Shown one piece after another: positions 43,986-52,304 of a DNA stretch of 64,000 bases (position 1 is the first letter of the stretch; every line of letters begins with the position of its first letter). The position numbers and the translations under genes were made by a program. The stretch covers positions 1 to 64,000 of the forward strand of contig NZ_JOIZ01000007.1 in assembly GCF_000721605.1 (NCBI RefSeq), given 5' to 3'. The notes beneath the pieces are model-generated. The model saw nothing but the letters and a program-made list of their open reading frames with translations. It had not been told where the DNA came from and ran no database searches. Origin of the DNA: Streptomyces sp. NRRL S-37. Lineage in GTDB: Bacteria; Actinomycetota; Actinomycetes; Streptomycetales; Streptomycetaceae.

Positions 43986-45471
43986 CGAACGCCTCCGGTG
44001 CCTGGAAGTACTTGTTGAACTGCTCCTGCGTCACGGTGATCGGCGGATAGCCGGAGGTGCCCCAGGGATTGCCGAGAACGACCTTGCCGTCGTCGGTGAA
44101 GCCGCGGACGTAGTAGGCGTGATTGCTGTGGTACGTGCTGCCCCATTCCTTGGGGTGGTTCTTGTCCAGGCTCTCGTCGGCCGGCGTGGAGACGGTGACG
44201 ACCTGCCCCGACTCGAACGCCTTCTTCAGGGAGTCCAGGTTCTTGTCCTCGTCCTCGCCGATGCCGAGGAAGCCGCCCGTCGTCAGGTCCTCGCCCTCCT
44301 GGCCGGTGAGGTAGGGGGCGGCCCTCTTCGGGTCGTCGCCCTCGATGCCGCCGTAGCCGCGCTCGTCGTCGCCGTCCTCCGAGTAGACCATCGCGAAGGC
44401 CTTCTCGTAGTACGCGGGCCAGGACTCGCCTCTGCCGTAGGTGCTGATCGGGTTCCCGTTCTGGTCGGTGGGCAGGTCGGCGGTCATGGTGACCCAGTGG
44501 TAGTTGCCCTCCTTGTCCCAGACGCGGACGCTGACCGTGCCGTTCGGGTTCTCCTTGATGCCCTCCTGGACGAACCGGGGGTTCTTCTGCGCCAGGCCGG
44601 CCAGTGAGGCGACGTACCAGCAGTCACCGAACTGGTTCTGGTTGACGTCCTCGGACGAGACGCCGTTCACGAACAGCGGGTCGCCGGGCGGCGCCCAGTG
44701 AATGCCGCTGTTGGTCTGCCCGTTCTGGTTGTTGCCGCCCTGCTCGTACGCGCCGGTGTTGGTGAACGTCGGCTGCATCCCGGGGAAGGCCGCCTGGAAC
44801 TTGGGCACGTTCTCCGGACTGATCTTCGACAGCATCAGGCTGAGTGTGTCCCGGCGCCTGCCCTCGGGCAGACCGTTCTCGTCGAACGGGTTCCAGCCGG
44901 AATCACCGGTGTCGGTGATGAGCTCGTTGTAGAAGGCGAGGTCCTTCGGGGACGCCTTGGACATGAGGGCGTCGATCTCGGCGGCCGTCAGCCCGTCGAG
45001 CTCGCCCGAGACCTTCTCCAGGTCGTCGCGGTTGCCGTTGGTACCGAAGTCCTTGCCGTCCAGGGCCCGCAGGTTGCGCAGAGCCTCGTCGATCTTCTTG
45101 GCGTCCGGGGCCTTCTCGTCGAGGAACACGCTCCCGTCGGCCACGGGGTAGCCCTTGCGCACCAGCTCCCGCACGCCTTCCAGCTGCCTGATCCGGCGCT
45201 TCATCGACGCCTGCATGTCACCGAGTTCGCCGGTCAGGGAACCGGGAAGCCGGCGGCGCCCGCCGAAGAACGACGGTATGGGAACGACGTCACCGACGAG
45301 AGCCCGCAGTTCGGGGTCGTGGGAGGCGCTCTGTCCCGGCGGCAGGTTCTGCTGGGCGGAGGTGAGGACGGCGGCCAGCCGGCTGTGCAGCTTCCCCGCA
45401 TTGCCGGCGAGGGTGTCGAGGTCACCCGCGAGTGCGGTGAGCTTGGCGGCGTCGAATCCCCGGAAGCCCAT
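43975..45471 (-). CDS. Calpain-type (C2) cysteine protease, candidate type VII effector
   Basis: The 498-aa protein has a helical N-terminal part (residues 1-130, with FFGGRRRLPGSLTGELGD) resembling a secretion domain, then a calpain-like catalytic domain. Visible catalytic residues are Cys284 in QNQFGDCWYVASLAGLA, with the oxyanion Gln278 six residues before it as in calpains, His451 in HSNHAYYVRGF and Asn468 in VLGNPWGTSGY. An acidic DDERGYGGIEGDD loop may bind calcium. The domain reaches the C-terminus. Its ATG overlaps the stop of the WXG-like gene by one base, the arrangement of a substrate with its export partner. Secretion and toxicity are inferred. Confidence 0.85.
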   Translation of the reverse strand: MGFRGFDAAKLTALAGDLDTLAGNAGKLHSRLAAVLTSAQQNLPPGQSASHDPELRALVGDVVPIPSFFGGRRRLPGSLTGELGDMQASMKRRIRQLEGVRELVRKGYPVADGSVFLDEKAPDAKKIDEALRNLRALDGKDFGTNGNRDDLEKVSGELDGLTAAEIDALMSKASPKDLAFYNELITDTGDSGWNPFDENGLPEGRRRDTLSLMLSKISPENVPKFQAAFPGMQPTFTNTGAYEQGGNNQNGQTNSGIHWAPPGDPLFVNGVSSEDVNQNQFGDCWYVASLAGLAQKNPRFVQEGIKENPNGTVSVRVWDKEGNYHWVTMTADLPTDQNGNPISTYGRGESWPAYYEKAFAMVYSEDGDDERGYGGIEGDDPKRAAPYLTGQEGEDLTTGGFLGIGEDEDKNLDSLKKAFESGQVVTVSTPADESLDKNHPKEWGSTYHSNHAYYVRGFTDDGKVVLGNPWGTSGYPPITVTQEQFNKYFQAPEAFDVP

Positions 45472-45824
45472 CAGTTGCCGCCCGTCCCGGCCGTGGCCTT
45501 GTCCTTCTCCCTGGCCTGCCGGTCCAGTTCGTCGGCCTGGTTCTCCCACCGGGTGGCATCGGCCAGAAGGGCGCCGCCCATGCCGTTGAGGGTGCGCTGC
45601 CGCTGCTGCAATTGTGCGGTGCAGTCGTCGGCGAAGGGCCCCTGCCAGATCGCGTCCGCACCGTCCCCCGCACGGGAGCCGGCGCGCGGGGTGGCCTTCT
45701 TCACCACGCCGTCGAGATACGGCCCCAGGCTGCGCGCCAGCGTCCGCGCCTCACGTGCGCACTCCCGCAACCGCTCGGCCCGCTTTTTCAACTCGGCACC
45801 ACTGTCCGCATCTGCAGGCCCCAC
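45471..45824 (-). CDS. WXG-like partner of the calpain protease
   Basis: The 117-aa protein has helix ELKKRAERLRECAREARTLA, a loop, the turn GADAIWQGPFADDCTAQLQQ with W-Q-G and two helices after it (RQRTLNGMGGALLADATRWE). It is a little longer than the 100 residues typical of WXG100 proteins. The GTG at 45824 has GGGAGG nine to fourteen bases upstream. It is the first gene of the four-gene operon 45824-42848 and probably pairs with the protease N-terminus. Confidence 0.75.
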   Translation of the reverse strand: MGPADADSGAELKKRAERLRECAREARTLARSLGPYLDGVVKKATPRAGSRAGDGADAIWQGPFADDCTAQLQQRQRTLNGMGGALLADATRWENQADELDRQAREKDKATAGTGGN

Positions 45825-46394
45825 GGCCGACGTCCTCCCCGTTCGCTGACATTTCCGGCGATTTCACGTGAGTTGCTGCACGGGATCGCCGCTGAAGCAT
45901 ACGAGAGTCGCTTCCGTTGCACGGTTGCGGAGCGGAACCGCCCCGGCTGACGCAGGCCAACCACATAGGCCATCGGCACCCGACGGCACTTCATCGCCTT
46001 TGCTTTACTGTGACCTGGCGACCGATTCGAGAAGCACGGCGATAGCGCGCCATTTTCCCCTATGTCGGCTTTTCGCTGTGTGAGTTGTCCGTGTGGTGAC
46101 CCCGAGGGGTGCGGTCGAACCGGCCGAAGACCTGGGCGGCGGCAAGCGCAGCCATGCAACGGCCCGGTCGGGCGCAGGCGTACGCATGAGAAGTTTCAGT
46201 GAGAACAAACCGCAGACGTTGTCCGGAACCTGCCTGGGTGCGGCGGGCGTCCTCGCAATCAGCCTTGCCGTCTGCCTGGAAGTTTTGTCCACACGAACTT
46301 CGGCGGTGTCCGGTGATCTGGAGTAGTGGAAATTTTGGACGAAGTCGAAGAAGACTGGCCGCGGCTTGAACGGATGACTACGCCCTGACCAGCA
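45825..46394. other. 570-base gap; possible 46-aa membrane peptide at 46186-46326
   Basis: The region is less GC-rich than its neighbours. The only plausible frame on the plus strand starts MRSFSENKPQTLSGTC (46186) and has one hydrophobic helix (LGAAGVLAISLAVCLEVL) before the stop at 46326; no strong ribosome-binding site precedes it. A 20-residue frame (EILDEVEEDWPRLERMTTP) follows at once. Both may be remnants. The promoter of the WXG-calpain operon should lie near 45840-45960. Confidence 0.3.
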
Positions 46395-46991
46395 TCAAGA
46401 AAGCGTGGACAACCCGTCCAGGAATCTTCCTGGGGTCGATATCACTGCACCGCGAAACGACAGGTTGCGTGTGTACACGCCTTCGAAAAGGATGGCGACA
46501 CTGATGTCCACGGAGTCCACAGCCCCATAGGCCACTCCGGAAATTCTCTCCGGGTTCACTGTGCTGGAACGGGTCATGGCGATACGGGACTCCGGGCGTT
46601 CCAACACGTGATGTCGCCGGTTCCCTTCCTCTCGATATCGGTACTCCCGCCCCACGGCCCAGATCTTCAAAGCCCGGCCGCTTCTGCTCATCCGCAAAGC
46701 TTTCCGTGTAAAGGACGCGTGCTGCCCGGCCACGCTCAACTTCCCTTCGGCCAAGCGAGGTCGTCCACCGTATCGAATTCCTTTGAATGAAGACATCGGA
46801 ATGCTGTCGCCGGTCACCATGGCGCCGATCATCTCCCTTGGTTCGGACACGGCTACGATTTCCAAAGCGGGTACTACCAGTTCAACGGAACCCAATTGCC
46901 CCACGGTGCCACGCCAAAAGGTCACACGGGTCTGCTCCCGGGAAGTGGCGGTGTTCGTGTACCGTTGAAGATCGAACGAGAATTGAGACAT
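46395..46991 (-). CDS. Cassette A: 198-aa conserved protein, paralogue of 53204-53782
   Basis: No known family recognised. The protein aligns over its length with the 192-aa product at 53204-53782: shared GDS/TVPxxSFxGxxYGxxP, KLSVAG/QLSVGG, SGRALKIWAVGREYRY, and a C-terminal VGVNTRNL-like motif (FEGVYTRNLSFRG). It is predicted to be beta-rich without signal peptide. The DNA is clearly lower in GC than the rest of the window. It is the last gene of cassette A, 32 bases after the 418-aa gene. Confidence 0.72.
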   Translation of the reverse strand: MSQFSFDLQRYTNTATSREQTRVTFWRGTVGQLGSVELVVPALEIVAVSEPREMIGAMVTGDSIPMSSFKGIRYGGRPRLAEGKLSVAGQHASFTRKALRMSRSGRALKIWAVGREYRYREEGNRRHHVLERPESRIAMTRSSTVNPERISGVAYGAVDSVDISVAILFEGVYTRNLSFRGAVISTPGRFLDGLSTLS

Positions 46992-47023
46992 TTTTGGTCC
47001 TGGCCTTTGCGCGCTGTGGATTA

Positions 47024-48280
47024 TTAATCAAAGGGGTTCAGTGCACTGCCCAGCGCCTTCGCGCCATCAGCAAGTTTTCCAGCTCCCTCACTGATTTTTT
47101 TGCCTGCCCAGGCTCCGGCGTCGGCGACCTTGCCCGGGAACTCCTTGATGGCCTCCCGGTTGTCGATGATGCTTGCGACACCGTAGACGGCACCCGTGAC
47201 CACCGCCGCGCCTATCGTGAGCGGGGTGGGCGCGACCATGGCCATGGTCAAGGTGGCGTTGAAGGCTACGCCGGAAGCCTTGGCCACGTACCCGGCCTTG
47301 TCCCGCTTGAAAGCCTCGACAGGGTTCCCTTCCTGCATGAGGTCGACGGCACCGACCACCGTGGAAACGGCACTGCCACCAATACCAGCCACACGCCAGA
47401 AGCCGCCTGTCCGCAGCGCAGTACCGGTTCCGGAGGCGAAGGCACTCAGCCGACTTGCTCCGGTCGCCCTGCTCAGAGAGCCGGCGTTCTTGCCGACCTT
47501 GAGAAGGTTCGCCTCCCACGCCCACTGCCTTCCCGAAAGGGCAGCGAAGCTGTCCTTCCCGGTCAGTGCGTCAAGGATCGGTGCAGGAGTGCGTGCCCCG
47601 ATGCTCGCAGCCAGGGAACGGATGCGCGCGGGAATGAAGCGGGAGGTCGACTGCCCCTTCAATAGTTGAGCGAGCGTAGTGCCGGGTGCCTTCAAGAAGT
47701 CGACACGACCGGGCGTCTTAAGGCTCTTGAAGTACTTGATCAGATGAGTTGTTCCCACTGCTGCCATCTTGAAGGCGCCTGGAACTGTGGAGGCGAGTGC
47801 GGTCAGGTTGATGTAGTCTCCGACCACCTCTCCGAGGTTTTCGTTGTTCGTGACCTTGGCGACGGCATCACTCTTGATTCGGTCAATCCAGTCCTGGAGC
47901 GTTTCACCTTTCTGTCGTTCCAGCCACTGGGTGTCGAACTTGTTGCCGTTCGCGACGGAGGCGTTCGCGATCAGCATGGCGTCAGGCGGGAGGTTCACGC
48001 CCTTCAATTCTTCAGGAGTGAAACCGGCGTACAGCGCTGCTGCCTTCGGATCGCCCTTCTCGGCCCGAAGAATGGCCGCACGCCGACGGAGGTCGACCGC
48101 CGTGTCATCAGTCCAGCTCTGCATGGGCTTGAGAGGGCTCAGTTGTCCCGTCACACCGAGACGGGCTGCCCGGGTAAAGGCCTCGTCCAACTTGTCCCGC
48201 AATTTGCCTCTGCCGTCGAGGAGCTTGGCCAGGTGTTCCATGTCCTCGGGATTCGCCATGCGTATGGAACTGTTACTCAT
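47024..48280 (-). CDS. Cassette A: candidate type VII substrate with W..D....LRR motif
   Basis: The 418-aa protein matches the 391-aa product at 53830-55005 throughout: NPEDMEHLAKLLDGRG at the N-terminus, SWTDDTAVDLRRRAAILRAE, AGFTPEELKGVNLPPDAML, QDWIDRIKSDAV, and the C-terminal GKLADGAKALGSALNPFD. The N-terminal 75 residues are helical and share the W-x-x-D-x-x-x-x-LRR motif with the 39882-41342 protein. A Gly/Ala/Val-rich hydrophobic region (GVAFNATLTMAMVAPTPLT and on, about 355-395) near the end could enter a membrane. No enzyme motif is visible. ATG preceded by GGGGAAAT. Confidence 0.75.
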   Translation of the reverse strand: MSNSSIRMANPEDMEHLAKLLDGRGKLRDKLDEAFTRAARLGVTGQLSPLKPMQSWTDDTAVDLRRRAAILRAEKGDPKAAALYAGFTPEELKGVNLPPDAMLIANASVANGNKFDTQWLERQKGETLQDWIDRIKSDAVAKVTNNENLGEVVGDYINLTALASTVPGAFKMAAVGTTHLIKYFKSLKTPGRVDFLKAPGTTLAQLLKGQSTSRFIPARIRSLAASIGARTPAPILDALTGKDSFAALSGRQWAWEANLLKVGKNAGSLSRATGASRLSAFASGTGTALRTGGFWRVAGIGGSAVSTVVGAVDLMQEGNPVEAFKRDKAGYVAKASGVAFNATLTMAMVAPTPLTIGAAVVTGAVYGVASIIDNREAIKEFPGKVADAGAWAGKKISEGAGKLADGAKALGSALNPFD

Positions 48281-48383
48281 ATTTCCCCGTGATCAAGTGT
48301 GAGATGCGTACAGAAACTCTGGTGCTAAAAGGCGAGTACGGGGCAGCCTGTCCGACTCACGCCGTGCTCGCACGCGCGCGGCC

Positions 48384-49208
48384 TCAGGACGTGGGCTGAG
48401 ACTGCGGTGCCGGAGCGAGCTGCGCTCCGTCGGGCAGCAGATCCGTGATCATCCGCCAGAGTTCCTTCGCGGTGGTGCGTCGCACCCTCAGCTCGCTGCT
48501 CTCGTCCACTTGCCCATCGATGACCGGCTCCGCGGGCACCTCCCTCAGCCAGTAGCCCTCGATTCCACAGTCCCAGACGGCGAGCGCCGATACAGCCAGC
48601 CCGTTTCCCAGCGTTGCTTGCGCCTCGGTGCCCTTCCAGGCCACGGTCATGCGCCACATGCAATTCAGCTGAGACAGCACTTCCGCCAACCGTGTGGGTG
48701 CGTTCGCCGCTTCGGCCACAGCTCCGGGCTCCTCGAACCGTCCTGTTTCCATATGGGCGACCACATCGTCAAATGCGCCCATCGTCGAGACGATCTCTTC
48801 GTCACCATCGATCCCGTCCGTGAAGTCCCGGTGCAGATCCACCATCCTGGCCAGGGCCCAGACCAGCGTCTCGGGTTCTGCGGGGACATACTCCGACTCG
48901 GCGTCACCGGGCCAGCTCTCATGCGTGAAAATAAAATCATCACCGATGACGGCCCCGCTGGGGATGACGCCGTGCGAGCCGCTTATCTCCACTTGCACGA
49001 TGACCCGCGGTTCCATGAGTGTCGTGACAAGCGGGTAAAGGTCTGCTGCGATCTTGTCGTCGGCATCGACAATGCCCGAATCCCGCAACTCGGAGCGGGC
49101 TACGAACAGTTCTTCGGGAATCTGCTCCTCCTCCACGAGTAGCCCCAGCACACTGATGTGGGAATCGGAGAGCCGGAGCCGACGTCGGCTTGCGTCTACG
49201 GAAGGCAT
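48384..49208 (-). CDS. Cassette A: possible EspG-like ESX chaperone
   Basis: The 274-aa protein is paralogous to the product at 52305-53144: shared HESWPGDAESEYVPAEP, LVWALARMVDL, WRMTVAWKG, AVWDCGIEGYW, REVPAEPVIDGQVD and KELWRMITDLLP. Its alternation of a six-stranded sheet and helices, cytoplasmic nature and size fit the EspG group, which binds secretion substrates in mycobacteria, but I see no diagnostic motif and this is inference. It stands between the secreted protein and the 418-aa candidate substrate. Confidence 0.6.
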   Translation of the reverse strand: MPSVDASRRRLRLSDSHISVLGLLVEEEQIPEELFVARSELRDSGIVDADDKIAADLYPLVTTLMEPRVIVQVEISGSHGVIPSGAVIGDDFIFTHESWPGDAESEYVPAEPETLVWALARMVDLHRDFTDGIDGDEEIVSTMGAFDDVVAHMETGRFEEPGAVAEAANAPTRLAEVLSQLNCMWRMTVAWKGTEAQATLGNGLAVSALAVWDCGIEGYWLREVPAEPVIDGQVDESSELRVRRTTAKELWRMITDLLPDGAQLAPAPQSQPTS

Positions 49209-49381
49209 GGTGAGTTCCCTCTGGTGGAGAAATTGTTGAAGAAAAGGGGATGACGGGCCACAGTCATCCAGGGCGGCGAGGTGAGGCAGCAGGATCAGGA
49301 GGAACAGCGCGCACAGGACGAACCACAGTCGGGATTTTCTCCATGGAGGGCATGTTCCTCATTGAGTCGCGCCTGCCGTGC
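49209..49381 (-). other. Frameshifted membrane-peptide frame upstream of the EspG-like gene
   Basis: On the minus strand a short frame starts MRNMPSMEK at 49358 and soon stops. One base on, after AAAA, a second frame encodes SRLWFVLCALFLLILLPHL, a strong membrane helix, and is open and in phase with the ATG of the EspG-like gene. No start codon opens this second frame. Either a small membrane-protein gene has decayed by one base, or slippage at the A run could give a membrane-anchored form. Cassette B carries a membrane-protein gene at the corresponding place. Confidence 0.3.
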
Positions 49382-50425
49382 TCACCGGTTGATGGACTGA
49401 ATCTCTTGGACCGTGACCGCCTGGTCGTTCCCGAACGTACCGTCGGGCAGGTCGCCGCCCGCGCCGCCGGTGCCGGTCCATGTGATCCCCCAGGTCACAG
49501 CAGCCTGGAGCTTGAAGGTTCCGTCCCCGGAGGAACGGAAGTAGGTGATGCCGCAGGGAGGTGTCCGGTCGGCTGCGCCCTTCGTGTAGGGCTCGCCGAT
49601 GGAGCCGTCCTCGTTGACGGCGCACTCGCCGGACGCGGGATGGGTCTCGGCATCCTCGGTGCCAGGCAGTAATTCCAGTGCGATCGGTCTGGCTGTGGTC
49701 GTGGCCTGGATGTTGAGGCCGGGTGCGTCGAGTGACGCGGTGACGGACACGGGCTCGAACTCGCCCTTGTCCAGCCAGGCCCATGTGGGGAGATTGACCT
49801 TGGTCGTGCCCTCGGGAGCGAGTGTCACCTCGGTTCCGGGAACCTTGATCTGCTCATATGCCAGGCCGGCGAGGATCTCGGGGGTGATGGCGTTCTCGAC
49901 GTCCGGCGTCTCGCCGTTCTCGGCCCAGAAGGGAAGCGTCGCGTTGCAGGCAGTGCGCTCGAGGATGGGGGCGTTCGGATTTTCGACAGGCCCCCACCAC
50001 ATCCCCTCGTCCTGTTGGTCGAGGTTGTAGTTCTTGTACTTGCCGTCCTTGTACATCTGGCGGAACTCATGCGTGGCCTTCCTCGCGTGAGGGGCCTGGT
50101 TGGGGTCGCCGGAGATCTGCTTGTATCCGGCCTCGGTCTCCTTGGCGAACTGCTTCGCAGTCCATTTGGGTGCCAGCCAGCATGCCGGGGGCGCCCAGGA
50201 ACCTCCCGCAACCGTCACGGATCCGGCAGTGGGGCCGGATCCGTTCTTCGAGGTGTCGTACGAGATCGCCGTAGCCCTGGCGTAGAGGTTGTCGCCCTTG
50301 AGACCGGCATCGGTTTCCGTGCCCTTGTCGACGGGGCCTCCGGCGAACGCGCTGTGCGCGGGTGCCAGGAGCAGAATGGTTGCGAGGCCGATGGTGCACA
50401 GACCATGGCGGGTTACGCCTTGCAC
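49382..50425 (-). CDS. Cassette A: secreted four-cysteine protein
   Basis: The 347-aa protein has a signal peptide (LCTIGLATILLLAPAHSAFA) and no further membrane helix. It is paralogous to the product at 55828-56907: WAPPACWLAPK, ENPNAPILERTAC, LPFWAENGE, AITPEILAGLAYEQIKVPG, TKVNLPTWAWLDKGEF, and a nearly identical last 35 residues beginning TGTGGAGGDLPDGTFGND. The cysteines pair in ASGEC/PPCG and PACW/TAC positions. The fold looks like repeated beta-sandwiches; function unknown. GTG start overlaps the lipoprotein gene by 13 bases, so the two are coupled. Confidence 0.8.
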   Translation of the reverse strand: MQGVTRHGLCTIGLATILLLAPAHSAFAGGPVDKGTETDAGLKGDNLYARATAISYDTSKNGSGPTAGSVTVAGGSWAPPACWLAPKWTAKQFAKETEAGYKQISGDPNQAPHARKATHEFRQMYKDGKYKNYNLDQQDEGMWWGPVENPNAPILERTACNATLPFWAENGETPDVENAITPEILAGLAYEQIKVPGTEVTLAPEGTTKVNLPTWAWLDKGEFEPVSVTASLDAPGLNIQATTTARPIALELLPGTEDAETHPASGECAVNEDGSIGEPYTKGAADRTPPCGITYFRSSGDGTFKLQAAVTWGITWTGTGGAGGDLPDGTFGNDQAVTVQEIQSINR

Positions 50426-51087
50426 TGCGTGGCCTCCTTCTGGACCTCGATGGTGTCAGCGGTCCACAGGCCTTTTGCCTCCCGGGACGCCGTCATGACG
50501 ATTTCGAAGAAGTAGTAGTCCTTGTCGCTCGGTTCGGTCTTGAGGACCTTCTTGGTCTTGACCTCTTTGCCGTAGAACTTCGAGTCGTCGTCGCAGAAGG
50601 AGACCGAGGCGCGGTTGCCGTCGCCCGCCATCTCGACCTTGGCCCGCGTGTAGCGCTGAACCCCGGTGATGGTCCAGTCGCCGTCGACGTACTGCTGGAT
50701 CTGCTTCTTCGCATAGGCCTGGGCGCTGCCACCGGGCGTGGAGTAGAACTTGTACGCCGCGTCCTCGGCGTCCTGTTGAACGATGCCGTAGTTGATGGCG
50801 CGCACGAAGTTCTCCGCGTCGGTGAGTGCCGCTGCCTGCTTGGCGTCGGACGGCATGGAGCGGTCGAACTCCATCGTGAAGTCTGAAGGGAAGGCCATCT
50901 TCGGACGCTTGATGTCCGGGGTATTCCCGGACGTACTGGGCGACGCCGAAGGACTGGCGTTGCCGGTGTCGACTCCGGTGATCTTGCCGCTGTCGTTCGA
51001 GCCGTCGTCTCCGCCGCCGCAGGCCGTCAGCAACAGGACTGCTGTTGCGGCGAACGAAACGGCAACGGACAAAGTGCGGCGCTTCAC
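50413..51087 (-). CDS. Cassette A: lipoprotein with SnoaL/NTF2-like domain
   Basis: The 224-aa protein begins KRRTLSVAVSFAATAVLLLT followed by ACGGGDD, a clear lipobox. After a Ser/Pro linker, the mature domain (about 80-224) has AENFVRAINYGIVQQDAED, a YxxxQIQQYVDG helix, and strands with GNRASVSFCDDDSKFYGK and a C-terminal Cys; one helix bundle capped by a curved sheet is the NTF2/SnoaL layout. Paralogue at 56904-57575. GTG at 51087 has GGGGAG seven bases upstream. It is first in cassette A, 40 bases from the promoter element. Confidence 0.82.
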   Translation of the reverse strand: MKRRTLSVAVSFAATAVLLLTACGGGDDGSNDSGKITGVDTGNASPSASPSTSGNTPDIKRPKMAFPSDFTMEFDRSMPSDAKQAAALTDAENFVRAINYGIVQQDAEDAAYKFYSTPGGSAQAYAKKQIQQYVDGDWTITGVQRYTRAKVEMAGDGNRASVSFCDDDSKFYGKEVKTKKVLKTEPSDKDYYFFEIVMTASREAKGLWTADTIEVQKEATQCKA

Positions 51088-51127
51088 AGTGAGCTCCCCG
51101 TGAGACAAAGGTTCAGTCAAGAGCACA

Positions 51128-51158
51128 GACGCTAGCCGTGAGGTTGCTGGTTTCGCCA
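51128..51158 (-). promoter_or_regulatory. Promoter element of cassette A, conserved with cassette B
   Basis: Read on the minus strand: TGGCGAAAC, 15 bases, TAGCGTC. The same block (TGGTGAAAC, 15 bases, TATCGTC) stands at the same distance from cassette B, while the bases around it differ. TAGCGT fits a -10 hexamer and GAAAC a non-consensus -35, possibly of an ECF-type sigma factor. Transcription would start about 35 bases before the lipoprotein gene. Confidence 0.55.
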
Positions 51159-51613
51159 GAGCGAACTACCCCGGGGCCAGGGTGTTTCGGTTGTTCGGCG
51201 ACATTTTCGCGATGAGCTGTGTCCTGATCGTGCCCGGGCGAGCGACGGGCCCGGACACCGCGATGTGCTGCCTCCGGAGCCGTCGCTGTCCCCATGCGTG
51301 CTTCCGCTCGTCATGCCGCGGGCGTGCGTATGGAGGGGACACCGACGAACAGGGGAGCGGCTTGGGCCTCGCTCTTGCGTCCGGCATCGCGTGCGTACGC
51401 GGTGAAGCCGAGTCCGTGGCGGTATGGACTTCGTGGATCAGCCGAAAGAGCCTCCGAAGGGGAGCCGCGGTGACGCTCGGTTGCCGGGTGAGCGTGACCT
51501 TGCCTGGTGAGTCCTCAGCCGCCAGCCAGGAGCAGGAGCAAACGGGCCGGCCGGCCCGGAGCCGCGCCCACCTTGCCTTGGCCAGCCATGATGCCGGTAG
51601 GAGGTGAGCTGCC
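51159..51613. other. Gap between cassette A promoter and the Uma2 pseudogene
   Basis: About 455 bases without a convincing gene. A plus-strand frame at 51182-51607 is open but cysteine/arginine-rich with no family resemblance. AGGAGG at 51599-51604 serves the following Uma2 remnant. Confidence 0.35.
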
Positions 51614-52091
51614 GTGTCGGTGATGAGCGAGCTGATCGAGCGGGGTGCCGTCCCCGAGGGTTACAAGGTCGAGGTGTTCGACGGCAGGGTGATCATGACG
51701 CCACAGAGCCCGGAGCGGGACTGGACCGTTTCCGATGTCAAGGACGCGGTCAAAGCCTCCGGCATCGCGCGGGAGCGTGTCTTCGGTGACGTGCTCATCA
51801 CGTTCCCCGGGGAGAACGACGCCGCGCCTGATCTGACGATCGTCGGCTTCGATGCCGAACGCCGGAAGAACAGCTATTCGTGTCTTGACGTGCTGGCGGT
51901 GGTCGAGGTCCCGTCGGAACCGGAGGACGAGAAGGACTACGTCCGGAACGTCCGGAAGTACGGTCGCTTCGGGATACGGGCGGGTCGTCGAGATCCCGTA
52001 CGGCGAGCCGGTCGGCTTCACGCTGGCCACCGGGGAGCGGGTCGCGATCGACACGGGGACCTTTCCGACGCGCGATGCGGGTGGAACGTGA
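51614..52091 (+). pseudogene. Uma2-family endonuclease, internally deleted and frameshifted
   Basis: The N-terminal frame reads like a normal Uma2 (PD-(D/E)XK) protein: GYKVEVFDGRVIMTPQSPE, DVLITFPGENDAAPDLTIVG, CLDVLAVVEVPSEPEDEKDY, VRNVRKYGRFGI. Immediately after KYGRFGI the frame turns to arginine-rich nonsense (stop at 52102). The expected continuation appears in another frame as GRVVEIPYGEPVGFTLATGE, then AIDTGTFPTRD, ending at 52091. About 20 residues that normally follow FGI are missing as well. So a small deletion has joined two frames and the gene is inactive. It lies between the two paralogous cassettes. Confidence 0.75.
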
Positions 52092-52304
52092 CATCGGGCT
52101 GATCCCCGGGCCGACGCGGGCAGTTACGGCGACGTCGTCAGGGTGAGCCCCCAGACACGAAAGATGTGACTGAGAGGGGGCCGTGTCGCAGTGGACACAT
52201 CCGGGGCCGGTGCGGGCGTTCGGCGGCAGGCTCTCGTGCCGGACCGTGTACGCGACGTGATGCCCGAGTACTCATCGGCCGTTGGACTCGCAGGCCAGGC
52301 TCGA

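Noticed and set aside
51182..51607. A 141-codon plus-strand gene
   Set aside because: Cys/Arg-rich translation, no ribosome-binding site, overlaps the cassette A promoter region and shows no family resemblance.
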